NCBI GenBank assembly: GCA_023238725.1
Contig: CM041536.1
Span: 17,639,271-17,703,270 of the forward strand
DNA length: 64,000 nt
Reading direction: 5' to 3'
Source: Scortum barcoo
Lineage: Eukaryota; Chordata; Actinopteri; Centrarchiformes; Terapontidae
The notes under the pieces were generated by a model. It was not told the DNA's origin. It searched no databases and worked only from the letters and a program-made list of their open reading frames with translations. Of this stretch, positions 14,614-28,934 are shown one piece after another (the first letter of the stretch is position 1; each line of letters starts with the position of its first letter). Made by a program: the position numbers and the translations under genes.

Positions 14614-15730
14614 CTCAGCCAGCTCAGCCAGACAGTGCAGGCAGACAAGTGTCTCTGCTGACTGCAGATGAGATGGAGTGTTTACTGACACAGGGAGCAT
14701 CAGCTACACGTGCTCCTCCACATCTTCACTCTTCAGTGCACTTTTAGTTTGAGGCTCTTCAACTGGATGGTGCCCAGGCAGCCTTCGTGGCAAAGCATGG
14801 AGGTGCCTCATTTGTCTGGTCTGGTCTCTCACTGTCAAAATATTGATGGTTTGCTGTTTTTTTTTTTGTTTTTTTTTTGAGGGCGCAGAGTCTGAGTTTG
14901 GGTTTTGAAAACATATCAGCAGCAGTGACCAGTTTCAGTGATCAGCTTTTGTGCCTTGTTACAGTTTCTCAACATTTGCAGCTACTATAAGCAACGATTA
15001 TGAAGTAAGCTTCACGAATGAGTCATATTAAGCCGAATAGCGATTAGCGGTATGTGCCAGCTTCAGTAAAGGTGTATTGATCACGATACAGGAATTTGCA
15101 GAGGGACAAAGAGGCTGCCTGAGTTGTTGACGCCTGAAACACTGGAGAGTTATAATATGTAATGAATGGGATAGGTTTCAAATCTGTGACAAGTATAATG
15201 ACATTAAATGTGTCATTATTGATTGATCTCACTTTTTTGATTGATTTAAAAAATGTTTGCTGCATAAATGTCAGGAAACGTCAAGAACACACAACTTTCT
15301 AGAGCACACAATGACATATGACATATTGAGATTGAGATTTGAGTAACAGTCTGGAACTCAGAAATATTTCATTTTACTATGATATATAAAAAAAACATGC
15401 AGCGACAAATACTCACATTTGTGAAGATGCTGCCAGATTTCTGGCCTTTTTACTCCATGAACAACTAATTTATTAATAATCACATTATAAAATTGTTGCT
15501 GATAAGCATTTTGTTGATTTATCAAACTGACACAAGGACTAATTGTTTGCTTTACAACACCTCAAACAGCAGCCTAAAAAATGAAATGGTCGTTGGTTGA
15601 ATCAGTGCCTCAGTACCACGACAGCATGGGCTTAATCGAAATGCGAAGCTCTAGTATTTTGAGGCATTTTTCTTAGTTTGTCCATCACCTGTGTCTCAGG
15701 GGAAGGCTAATTGCCTTACTAATTCATTTC

Positions 15731-15766
<36 letters not shown>

Positions 15767-18700
15767 ATAATAATAATACATTTTTTTTAAGTGTTTTTCT
15801 AAAAACTCAAAGATGCTTTACAGAGGAATAAAAACAATCAAAGCATGACAAGAATAATTTCTATGGAATCCACAGGTGGCTCCCTACAGCCCATTCAACT
15901 TTTTGCTCCACCCTTCAGTCTGTCTGTTCATCCATCTATTCACAATGTTTATCAATAGCTAGTAGGATGAGGTTTCATGAAAAAAGGCTGTTAAGTTGCC
16001 ATAGGAACAGATGCTGACCACCTTCAGTGTCCATACATTTATTGTATGCCATTCATTCAGTCATCTGTCCATCCACAGCTCCTTCCCGTTGCGCGATAAA
16101 AACAGGTGGTGCGAACACAATGCAAGTCACCTTGCCAATCACTCTCGCACTTCGATTACACAACCACTGTAGAGAGATTATCTCCATGAATCCTTTAATC
16201 TCATTTCTGCTTATCTGCATCAAATGTCACAAGAGACACACAGAGATGTTTGAGAGAGATAGAAAGAAAATAAATACAGTCCTTAGACGAATGTGTAACT
16301 AGAAGTGTTGTGTAATGCGTCGTTGGGTGCAAACACGTAAAACATAATCACACACAAATGGCTACGTGTGGCCTGCTTTTATCATTTCATCACTACACTG
16401 TACTCAGTTAGGATTTGAGTACAAACTATTACACACTGTAACAAACCCAAATCTTAAAGAAAAAATCCAAACTCTATTCATTTTTTTCTACCTTGGCTGC
16501 CATCTTATCATGCTCAGTTCGGGTCCTGTTATAGGATACTAACAGTATTATTGTCATGCTCCTCAAAGAGTGGCTCCAATTTCTTTGTTGATAAGGGCAT
16601 TGTAATCCTGGAAGCCACTGCTTCCATCAAGCAAGAAATGTATCATGGGATGGCAGTGATCATTCCTATTAGGCGAAGGATGAAATCTGCTCAGCCCTCT
16701 TGTCGGCATGATTGGGTAGTTTAGGGTTAGATTTCACAATGCCAGTGAACACACCCCACTGCAAATGGTCTCTTGACATATGTTAATGTGTTTCTCACTT
16801 TGATGTTATTTTCATGGCTCACATGATGCTACTCTCTCAAAATGTGTTAAAATGTGAGTTTCCTAGTTTGAGGCTGGTACTCTCTCAGACTGTGATATGG
16901 ATTTAACATCATGATTTCTGTCTCCACAGGGAAACGAGTTGAGAAAGATTCTCCTCACACGCTACTTTGGAAATCAAAAGCTTCTCTCCAAGTCAGAGCT
17001 TGGGAGTGGAAACAGCTCATCTGGCGGCTTTGTCAAGCCGTCATCTGGAGGTAGTGAGAACCCCAAATAAACCCAGAAGACACTGTAATAAGTACTCACT
17101 GCAGAGGAAACAACAGCAGCTAACATGACAGCACTCCAGTGTTTAAGAGAGGCGCTGTTTGACAAATTCTGGCCGACTTTTAATCTGGCTAAAGCGATTC
17201 CTAAAGCATACATAAATACATATATGCATTCTGCATTTATTTCCAAATATATAGTTAATATAATTAGATTAGAATTAAATGATCAAATATGCATGCATTC
17301 TGTTCAGAGCACAATTATGTTAAATGTAAATATTGAATCTCTGCAGGAGGTTCTCCAATGCTGGACTCTGACAAACCGGGCAGCAGCATGGCGGAGATCC
17401 AGTGTCTCCTAGACAACGTTGGGGCATCAGAGCTGGTGATTGACCTCATTGTCAACACCAAGAACGACCGGGTGTTTGAGGAGAGCATCCTGCTGGGTAT
17501 TGCCCTTCTCCAGGGCGGAAACACACAGATACAGGTGGGCGACACAAACACTCAGATCCTTTATTTCCATGCACATTGATCGACTGAAACTCACACACAC
17601 ACACACATATTGAGCTTTATGTTGATAACTACTCTGCCTCCCACCCAGAACTCCTTCTATACCCAACTGTACAAACAGAAGAAGTCTGAGAGGTTCTTCA
17701 AGGTTTTCTACGACCGCATGCGTACGGCGCAGCAAGAGATTCGAGCCACTGTGTCCGTCAACATGTTTGAGCTCAGCTGCAGAAAAAGGGATGATGACAG
17801 TGATGTCAATAGCATCAGGTTCAAGAAAGGTACAGTGGAGAGAGAATGCTTTATAATCTTTCCTTGCTCATACCCAACACACCATGGCTCCTTGGCTTCA
17901 CTCCTGTGTGTAGCAAAGAAACATTTGTCTAATCTGCTGTCTGGAACATACAACAAACCTTTGTGGCAAAATAGCAAAAATAGAAAAATTGCAAAATGAA
18001 ACTATAAGTAAGGAAGTAATTATCATTTATGTGAAGTGAACCAACTTTTTAATAATGACATAAAGGTAAGCTTTTTAAAGTGGGGTCATGTCCTGAGCAC
18101 AGCTGAGGATTTCCATAGAAGGGTTAGGGATCTGGAGTGAGTGAAAAGCCACAAAATAGGCTCAAACATAAACCTGACAACCTGAATGCTTTTCCAGTAT
18201 GTGTGGTCCTCACGTTCAGCTCAGCCTTGAGTTTAAACAATCACGAAGGATAAATCCAGAATGATTTTTGTTGCTCTGCTGACCTCTGTGCAGACTGTTG
18301 TTCCCAGTTCCTGCAGTCACATGTCAGAGGCCATGTGACGGCCCACATCACAAGCGTATCAAAAGGCCATTGTACCAAGATCGGGTACTTTCATGCTACA
18401 GAACCCCACTCAATAGCTGCCCACTTGTCAAGGGGGAGGTCTCTGAATTCCTCTTTTAGAATGCCTAGAATGTCCTAGTAGGCTCTTATTGATCAATACC
18501 GTATCAATACTGAAATAGTAAATTCAAATACACTAAACAAGTTCAAACACTATGTGTTTCAAGCAAACGTGTCTTCCTTCATCCATTCACAAATATACAT
18601 CTGCTGCCACATGTTATTTTACTGTCCAATAATTAAACTGTGATTCATGTTTTTTTAATATCTCTTTATGCCTGCATGCTGTGCTTCAGGGAAAGACTCA

Positions 18701-21700
18701 GGGCTTCATATAAGGGAGGACATGCGAGGGCAGCTGAAGGAGGCCTCCTCAGTGACCTCAAAGGCCTTCTGCGCCTTCAGGAAGGAGCTGGATCCCGACT
18801 TTGAAGGCCTCGGCCAGAACAGCGAGATGGTTGGGGCCGAAGAGGCTATAGAAGAAACTCAGATGAGCCCAGCCATCACCATCATGAAACCAATCCTACG
18901 TTACCTGCAGCTGCTCTGTGAGAACCACAATTCGGATCTACAGGTACTGACAGACTGGCCCCCTTTTGTGACTGAGAGTAAGGACCACAAAATTCAGCTA
19001 CCGTTAAATTGACTGCTGCTGTTTTTCTGCTCTCAATCCAGAACTTTCTGCGCAACCAGAACAACAAGACAAACTACAATCTGGTGTGTGAGACTCTGCA
19101 GTTCTTGGACTGTATCTGTGGAAGTACCACTGGAGGCCTCGGGCTGCTGGGTCTTTATATAAACGAGAGTAATGTGGACCTGGTTCGCCAAACGCTGGAA
19201 ACCATCACAGAGTACTGCCAGGGACCCTGCCATGAAAACCAGGTAGGGAGAAGATTGCCTGTTTTGCACTTGACAGCAGGTTTAGTTCAGTCTAGTGATT
19301 AGTTAAGTAGATTATATACTAATTGAGTATTAAACAGGATGGTGAGACTATATTATCTAGATTTTACTATATGTAGGAAAATAACTTTATGGTAGTTTTG
19401 AATCATGTAGTTTATTAACTACTCTAAACTGTGTGTGGAAAGCATCACTGACAATTCTTATGCCGAGTATGCCATTAGTATATATGTTGATTTCCTTTTT
19501 CCAGGTAGCCACAGGTCTGCATTCATGTCAGTATGCAAACAAAACAAATTTGTGGGCCAGCACTGATGTCTTGTGGTTTAATAAATATCATGACTCTTTT
19601 CTGTGTCTGTGTCTGCATGGCACAGACACATCTTCTTCTGGTGAATTTAGTTATTTGCAGTACTTCCACTCTAACTGTACCCCTCTCATGTTTCTAGACC
19701 TGTATAGCCAAGCATGAGTCAAACGGCATTGACATTATTATAGCACTGATTGTCAACTCCATCAACCCCCTGGGGAAGCATCGGCTGGACCTGGTGCTGG
19801 AGCTTAAGGTGAGCAGCAGGTGCCCTGAAAGCCCGGAGAGCCCTCTTGCTATGACGCACAGCTATTGATAGCCATTAGTGTGGCAATACTTGCTTTATAG
19901 TGATAATTACCTGTAGTGAAAGAGATGGGAAACAAGAGAAATGGAGGTAGTTTTACCAATTCCCCAAATGCTTAAAAGAGCTGTATGGCAAAAGTGTGAT
20001 GTTTTAATGAATAAATGGAGCCATATTTCTCCCAAAGAGAAAGTGTTGCACCTCTGTTTTTCCTTGTGACGGCCTGTGGTTGTTGGCTGCGTAATATGTC
20101 TAGCGTAATATGACTGCTGAGGTTTTCAATCTTACAGGTCATTAATGAAATTATAACATTCAAATGGTTTGAACAGTAAAGTCATTCTCTCCTGAGTAAC
20201 TTAGCTCTAGGGTTTGTAGTAGATCAAAATGTTGAAGCTAATTGGAGAAACCTTGTTTTATAGAACAATGCCTCCAAACTCCTTTTGGCTATCATGGAGA
20301 GCCGCCATGACAGCGAGAACGCAGAGAAGATTCTCTACAAGATGAGACCCACTGAACTGGTGAGTCAGCATGCACGTACACACACGCACACAGACAAAGC
20401 TGGATCCCATGAAAAACCTGTTTTGAAGTGTAACCTCAGTGAATTTTGTGCATCAGGTGGATGTTATGAAGGAAGCCTATACCCAGGGTCTGGAAAGTGA
20501 GGAGGATGAGGACAGTGTCGGAGACCAGATCAAGCCCAGAGACGTCGGACACAACATTTATATCCTGGCTCACCAGGTAAAAAAAAATGCTTGAGCTTTT
20601 TTGTCTGTAACAGAAGCATTACTGCATTTCCTCCTTCCTTCTGTCTGTTTGACCTTCTGCCGACTTCAGGGCACCGCACTGCCATAGTTGGTGTGTGTGT
20701 GTGCACATGCATGCTCCTATTTGAGCGTGTCCTAAACGATGGAAGACTGCTCCTCTACGAGCAAATTGCCAGTTTTCTAAAATTAGCTCTCAGGATGTGA
20801 CACTGGTTGTGCAGACGTAGGTGTTCGCTGTAGCAGGCTGTAGTCATTGTATTACTAAACAAATGTGGTTTTCATGGTCCAGTGTATCAACAGTAAAGAA
20901 ATGAGACTAGAGTGTTGTGCCACTGAGTGAGCAGTTGTATTGTGCATGTGTGTGTGCATCTTGTGTGTCTCTGCCTTCCTCTACAGTTTATGCAAGTTGG
21001 AGAGGCCAGACCACGTCTAGCGGGTTTTCGCTTCTGCGTCTTTAGGGTCAAGTGTCAAAAGGGGTATTTTTGTTCAGTCAACAGACGGTTGGCTGATCAT
21101 GACAAAGAAAGGCTTTTTTTTTTTTTTGAGTCTACAATTTTTTTTTTTTTACTGTAGAAAAAGGAAACATACACACACGCACACAGAGATGAAACTACAG
21201 AGAAATATTAGCTGAATCAACATGATAAACTGAATGATACTGTTGCTCTGTAACTGTAGGATGTGTGAATAAGCAACTGTTTGCTGTCAAATTGTCTTTA
21301 TCAACTAAAAGGGTGGTTATATGTCAATGTTGTGTTCATGCTTTGTTTCTGATGCTAATAAGTGGCGGTGCTTGATCACGTGTTATCACCAGAACTACAT
21401 GTTTTATGTATATACATGGGAGGAATGGCAATGTGGACAAGTTGCATGACTGTCTTTTTGTAAAGTGTAATGTAGTCCCATCTACCTTGACCAGATATCT
21501 AAATAAATCCTGTTAGGGAGTACAGTATTTCTCCATTATTTGTTTTTTTTTTGTTCTTCTGCCCTCTTATTGTCACATGTAAGTTTGTGATTTGTAATTA
21601 GTCTTAGATTGACACAGATCCTTTTCCTGAGGCCCTTCAGAGTGGTTTAAGCTTTTTTTATTTTGTTTTATCTTAGCTGGCCCGACATAATAAGATCCTG

Positions 21701-24700
21701 CAGCAGAGCCTGAGGCCTGGGTCAGGGTTGGGGATGGGGGCAGGGTTGGACCCCGACAATGAGAAGGATGACGCCCTCCATTACTATGCCAAACACACAG
21801 CTCAGATAGAGGTAAACTTCAGCATGGCATTATCCATTTATCATCCAAAACAAGCAAATCACATTTCTACTATGGCTAAAAAAATGATTTTAATGGGTAT
21901 CTGTTTGCCAGATTGTGCGCCATGACCGCACCATGGAGCAGATAGTGTTTCCAGTCCCTAACATCTGTGAGTACCTCACCGAGGAATCCAAGGTGCGTGT
22001 GTTCACCACCACTGAGAGGGACGACCAGGGCAGCAAGGTTAACGACTTCTTCCAGCAGTTTGACAACCTCTACAATGAGATGAGGTGGCAGAAGAAGATC
22101 CGCAGTAAGTCTTTACATTCTGAATTCAGCGCTTGGAAAAAAATAATGATGGTGGCAGCAGAAGCTGGCTGTGGGATGGTATATCATGATCATCATCCAC
22201 AGTGTCTGCTTGTTGTTATTCCAGAAAAAAAAACACTGAGGGGCCTGCAGCGACTTTGTGTTTTGAATTTGTGTCCCCGTACTTATTCTTCCCGGTCTGT
22301 CTGTGCAGAAAACAAGGCTCTGTTCTGGTTCTCACGCCATATCTCTCTCTGGGGGAGCATCTCCTTCTACCTGGCCTGTCTGGTCAACATCGCAGTGGCT
22401 GTTTTCTACCCCTTTGGTGATGATGGAGATGAAGGTGAGAGTTTCAAAGCCTTTTATCTGTGGAATGTGTTATCGTAAGAGTGACTGATAGGTGTGAGCA
22501 TGGATCACACCTGTGCCGACATGTGGTAAAGCTAGTCCTTCATCTCCCAAACCTTCCAATGTTTTCTTGTTGAGCTATATCTAAACAGTTTGGAATACTT
22601 GATGCCGTATTCTTCTGTCCAGGCACCTTGTCCCCGTTCTGGAATATCTTACTGTGGGTGGCGCTGGGGGTGTTCACCACATTACTTCCTGTCTTACCCA
22701 AGCCATGGGGCATCCTGTTCTTCCTGGTCTCCCTCATTCTACGTGCCATCTACACTATGGGCCTGGGCCCTGCTCTGCTGTTACTGGGTACTGTCAATGT
22801 AAGTGATGAAAGGTTTGACCCTGTGTTGTTGGGGGACATGTCTGTTCTTGCCTCTTCAGACATCAAAGTTGTTGTTGTTTCATCCCTGAGCACAGTTTTC
22901 TTCTCTTTCAGCTGTTCAACAAGTTGGTCTTTCTCGTAAGTTTTGTGGGCAACCAGGGGACGTTCACTCGAGGCTACAAAGCGGTTGTAATGGACATGCT
23001 CTTCATCTACCATTTGGGCTATGCTATCATCTGTGTCCTGGGCCTCTTTGTGCACGAGTTCTTCTACAGCTTTTTGGTAAGGAGTCTCTCACGCATCTCG
23101 CCTCCATTACATTGTGACTGACCGACCAGCATAGTACCACAGTGACAAACCTTCTGATTCTGCAAGAACAATTTCTCTTAATAAATCGACGTCGCTCTCC
23201 ACCCATAGTTGTTCGACCTTGTGGTCCGAGAGGAGACACTGCTCAACGTGATAAAGAGCGTGACGAGGAATGGCCGCTCTATTATTCTCACAGCTCTTCT
23301 GGCCATCTTCCTTGTCTACTTCTTCTCCATCATTGGCTTCCTCTTCCTCAAAGACGACTTCCGTATGGAAGTGGACCGCCTTCCTGTGCCAGGTGAGAAC
23401 TTTATAAACTCTTGGTCATGATTAGAGACCAGACCTGACTCCTTTCTTGGCAAAATAAAAGTTTAGTAAACACAAGGTGCAACTGCAGCGTCCATGTTTT
23501 GAGTCTGGGTAAGACCTGAGGCTGCTCTGCTCTTGAATTTAACCTTAGTTAAACTCAAACATGTCCTAAACCTGCACTCTTTTTACAGTACTCTCATAAA
23601 GGTATATGTGCTTTGTACGTTGATTGAATAGATTGTACGTTGTACTAGTTAATGAGTTTCAAACCTCAAACAAAATAAAAGATAAGTGACAGACTTGGCT
23701 GTTCATGGTTCTACATACTGTATATTAGACACATACAAATCATTGACTTATAGGTCTGAAGTTTTAGGACACTAATCATAAAGCATTCTTTGGTTCAGAA
23801 TGAATTCAGTGCACAACATGACAGTTTCTCCAGTATATAGAATTTTTTTGCATTTTGTCTGATTTTTTTTATTCTAATTTATTAATAAAACAGGAAAAAA
23901 ATGTTTACATATATCTCCACATGAGAAATAGTCGAATATGTGCATTATACTGTATATACATAACCAGACACATGTTTTGAAAACACTGTGGAGAATGTGG
24001 GAGTGTTAATGAGCTCCGACACAGCGCTCGGATGGTCAGGAAGACAACCTGCTAGCACATGTGCACCTGTTGCATAACCTGGTGGCCGCGCCATCCTGTG
24101 TTTTGCTGAATAGAGCACAGCAGACACAGCAGAGTAGTGGTGGGTTATGTAACCAGCTGGGCTCACGCCTGTCTGTCTGTTAGCTGTGGGGTGAGCCGAG
24201 GCACAACCGGAGCTACATCAGAACTGAAGAGCACCCTGTCCACGCTGCTGCTGCCTCGCGGCTGTGACCCTGCACCCCTCCTTGCCTACACCCCAGCCCA
24301 TCATCTCTATTCTTCTATTTCTTCTTCCTCTGCCTCTGGTCTCCCAGCCCTGCCCTCTGTCCTCCTGCCTGTCAGGGAAGGAAGCCCTTTTGGTGACACT
24401 TTGGCCCAGGTGTATGGTTCCCCTTCTGCCTGTCTGGCTGAGCTGATCACACTCAAGTACAGCTCCTCCGCTGCTCAGGGCTTTGCCGATGTGCAAATGA
24501 TTTGTTCAGGTTTTTTCAGCAACACTTCACCGCCCACCCAGCAGCTGCTGCCTCAGTTTACATAATGTCTGACTATATCTTTCTTGCTGATTTTACCGAC
24601 GCTTATGAGAATTAGCGGGAAGGATTTTGAATGCCAGAGCACAATTTAACCATCTTCTTTCATTTCAAGGTTCTCGATTCTGATTTCATTAATCAACTAT

Positions 24701-27700
24701 GCACAATTTTCCTATTTTCCTCTTTTTTCTCTTCAAAAAGGAAAAAGGGATTTACTGAGTAGTAAAGAAGTTGCTGACTCATGTATGAAAGATAGCTGCC
24801 CTGTTTCAACACCCAGTTCAGAGCCTGGTAAGTTAGATTGAGGTGAAATTCAAACAAATTTTATTTTATTTTATTCTATTTTGTTTTGCTTTACACCCCA
24901 CAAAAGATGAAAGTCACTTCAGAATGGCAAATTTAAAGTTTTGTGGTTTGACCGGTGTGTGGGTGTGCATGTTACCTTTCCAGCAGTAGTCAGTTCCTGA
25001 AAGGTTATTCGCACACTCAGACACACTGAGAGATGCACATACACACAGGCACAGGCATACACTATTGCATGCGCACGCAGAGACGTGCGCACAAAGAAAC
25101 TTGATGAGGCAGAGGGGGTGACTCACACTCCTGTTCTCCTGCGTCTCCATGGATCACCTGCACCATAAGGGCACACACGTGATCTCATGTACATCCTTCA
25201 CCTCATGCTGAGCATGTCATTTCCTATTTAAAATTTATGCACATTTCATATGTGATATAAATAATGAATTACATTTCTTCGTAGTGTACAGAGCTTTAAT
25301 TCATTTTTAGCTACTGCTTTTTCCTGTTATATTATCAGATTTGTTGACGTGAGGGAGTTTACAATATCTATTTGATCTTTGGTCACACCATAATAGGCTG
25401 TTCTCTTGCAACAGTGTTTTATTAGTAGTTATAATCACTTATTAAAGTCAGCGGAGCAAAAATTCATTTGAATTAAGTCAGACTGTATCTCAATAATAAA
25501 GAGTGTTGTTAAACTCTGTCACACACTTGTGGTTCAATTTTGTTTAATTCAGTTCAGTTAAATTCAGATTACTGGTTACCCATTGTGCTGTAGTGTAAAT
25601 ATTTCAGATCTTGCACATTCTCTCTTGTTGCCTACTTTTGTCTTAACAATCTTTTTTTATCTTAATAAATGTATTTTTCACTTTGTCTTGTTCTGTCTAT
25701 TACTTTCTCTCATACGGTGTCCTGCGTGTCTGTTTATAGATAAGGATGATGGGATAGAGCGTGTGTGCGATACTCTGCTCATGTGCATAATCACAGTGTT
25801 GAACCAAGGACTACGTAATGGAGGAGGTGTGGGAGATATTCTCAGGAGACCCTCCAAGGAGGTAAGAAACCCTTAAATTAACTAATAAATTAGGGTGTTC
25901 ATTTATTTCAGCATTTTTAAACTGTTACACACCTGTCTGTTGGTAATGACATGAGCTATACATGAATGGTATTTGTTCCAGCTTGTGTTTGAGATGCAAA
26001 TAAACTAGTTGTAGTAATGGTGCAAGTGAAATTATGCATTTTCACCACATTTATTTGTAACTGGATCATCCAGGAGCCCCTGTTTGCGGCCCGAGTGGTT
26101 TACGACCTCCTGTTCTTCTTTGTCGTCATCATCATCGTTCTTAATCTCATCTTTGGTGTCATCATCGACACATTTGCTGACTTGAGAAGCGAGAAACAAA
26201 GGAAAGAGGAAATCCTAAAAACCACCTGTTTCATCTGTGGTGCGTACAGCTACACGATTCAATACTGTATTAGTGAATGTGACAGAAATGTACGTCTGGA
26301 ACAGCTCACTTAAAGACAGCTAATGTCTCACAGGGCTGGAAAGGGACAAATTTGACAACAAGACGGTGTCCTTCGAGGAGCATATCAAATCTGAACACAA
26401 CATGTGGCACTACCTTTACTTCCTGGTTCTGGTGAGGGTGAAGGACCCGACAGAATACACCGGCCCTGAGAGCTACGTGGCCCAGATGATTGCGGTCAGT
26501 AGACCAAACACACATGCATCACACGCACAGAGCAAACAGTCACACATGCCTGCCATCACACAAGCTGCTCTATCATCAAAATACTGCACTAAGGTCAGAG
26601 TGAAGCACTTTCATTTTCTGATAGCAACGTATACAACAACTTAATAATTTAGGAATCTGCGACTGCACTGCACTATTTTATAGAGATTGGCTCAGGCCTC
26701 AGATATTTTATTTATTATTCCAGGAACATATGGACAAACAAACACATTCATTTCACCCCCTAATTCATATTTTGCTGGCGAGCCATCCCAATCAGCATTC
26801 AGATGTCTGAGTGTTGGAGTCTTAAAGTTGTGCAGCCTCTCTCACTTTGCAGACTTGCACAGTGTGCTAGAGAGGCGTGATCCTCTACAGCAGACAAGCG
26901 ATCGAAAAATGAGACGGAGCCTCCAGGCCTGTGCCAAGCATCCCAATTTATTCTCATTCCCCCTTGCTGCTAGAGAGAGATGGGTCTCTGTGCTCAGGTA
27001 GTCTTCCCTGTGCTGAGCTCCTAACCTGCTGGGACACAGTGTGGTTAAATAGTAATTAAACCCAGTCCGGCTCTATTATCATCAATGCACCAACTTGCTG
27101 CACTGACACACAGACAAGAAGTTGAAGGATGTAAGGGCAACTAAAGGTGTTACCGTTAGGTTAATGGATTCAAATGAAGCCTCGGAGCACAATGGCACAT
27201 TTTGTGATTAACATTTGGGCATGATGGGCATAAGAATGGTGGCATTATAATGAACAATTTGCATAACAAACAGGTGACAGACATTGAATTAATATGCATC
27301 AGCAGGTCTTCCAACAGGTCAGCTCTGTGATGCCAGGCCAAAGTATTGCTGTGTGATGAGGTATTGATGAGTCAGGAATTTATATTAACACCTCCTAACA
27401 TACAGCGTAGCAGAAACAGAAGAGTAACAGGCTTGGGTTAAAACCACTTTCATTTCCATTTTGTTGCATCATTATCAAAGAAGGTGGAATCATTTAAAAA
27501 CCTAAAACTCAGGCCCCATTGGCCAACATTAAATACATATATTACATATAATGAACAATTAAAGAGTTTTGATGGGAAAAGTTGACCTACTTGCAAGTTT
27601 AATGCAATTCTGTAAAATTAACATTATCATCAGACTGCCAGTGTCTACTGGCTTGTGACCTACATCAGTGTCAACATGTGCCACTTGACAAAAAATATTT

Positions 27701-28841
27701 AAATATGATGAGTATGAAATCAGAACATTTTTTTTAAGTTAAAATGAGACAAGCAGTCATGTCACACTGTACCTTGCTTTAAAATGTATTGCTTAACAGA
27801 AAACCTGTTTGAAAAAGTGGAATTTGAAGACAAGTCGCGTTATAGGTAAATTGTAGGGTTCAGCATTTTTTCAAAGTTGGCCTCAAATTTTGCATGGTAT
27901 GGAGTAAAACAACATGTACAATACAATAATGACAAAACAAAGGCACCTGGCATAAATGAAGCGTAACATAAGTAACTTAAACAGAGGTAAAACATTCATC
28001 TATCTCTGGTTAGTCAGCCAACTTTATATAAGTCACAACTCATAGGAAAAAATATCTGCACACTGACAAAAAGTAGGGTGAGCTCTTCAGATTCTATGAA
28101 GTATTATGTGCAAAACTGGAACTTTACAGAAGTTAATACTAAATTGCCAGGGTCCCCTTTTAAGCAAGGCCCTAACCGTCTCACACTGTCATGTTACACT
28201 GGATGAGGTAGCATTTGTGCAATGACAGAAGCTGTAATGTGAAAACAGCTGAATTAGGGAGTAGAAGAGGTCAGGATGTTGATCTCAGCAGGAGCCTGCA
28301 CCATCTGCTCTCTCCGCACCACAGTTTAGTGTAGGGTTTGACTTGATGTTTAGGTAGGGATAAGTGTGTGTGTATCTGAGGGCAGGTGGGAGGTGGGAGG
28401 GGACCGGTCTACAGTTTAGGGCTCTGCTTGTTAAACTCCATCTTTATTTTAATCTCCTGCACTACTGCACCACAATTTGCGAGTGACGACTCTACATGAC
28501 GCTGCTGGGCTAATAAAAAGTCTGCCCTCCCCTCTCCTCGTTGGAAGAGAGCTGAAACCGAATGACCTCGAACACACACACACAAACATTCACATAATGA
28601 GTGAATCTGGTTGGGTAGGATAGAGGGATGTGGTGCCAAGCCAAGCAAAAGAGTAGGATCATGTTACACTGACTGTCTATTCGGTTGGTGTGTTGTGCAT
28701 GTGGATGTGAATCAGTGTTTGTGTGTAAAATTATGACAGCGACTACAGGCCTAGCAGGTACTGCAGCAGCCACAGCGCTGTTACATAACCCATCTCAAGT
28801 GGCCTGCTAATAGCTCAGCCCTGCCTGGCACGTGCTCTCCT

Positions 28842-28934
<93 letters not shown>

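Larger units (their letters stand above)
7796..16929 (+). other. Large itpr2 intron (9.1 kb)
   Basis: Interrupts the reading frame between QES (7795) and GNELRKILL (16930), a junction that reads straight through in mammalian ITPR2. It holds a GA-rich tract (9064-9300), poly-C plus a long AC run (9567-9641), a TTTCC array (10271-10315), a second poly-C (14063-14077), a GT run (14575-14613) and a TAA repeat next to a probable element remnant (15731-15850). None of its open frames resembles a protein I know, and I see no nested gene. A paired D-box and E-box at 9409-9447 is noted separately. Confidence 0.85.

Noticed and set aside
24137..24565. 142-codon open frame in an itpr2 intron
   Set aside because: Product is low in recognisable features, and inserting any part of it would break the conserved pore-loop frame already fixed by exons 23209-23392 and 24741-24827.
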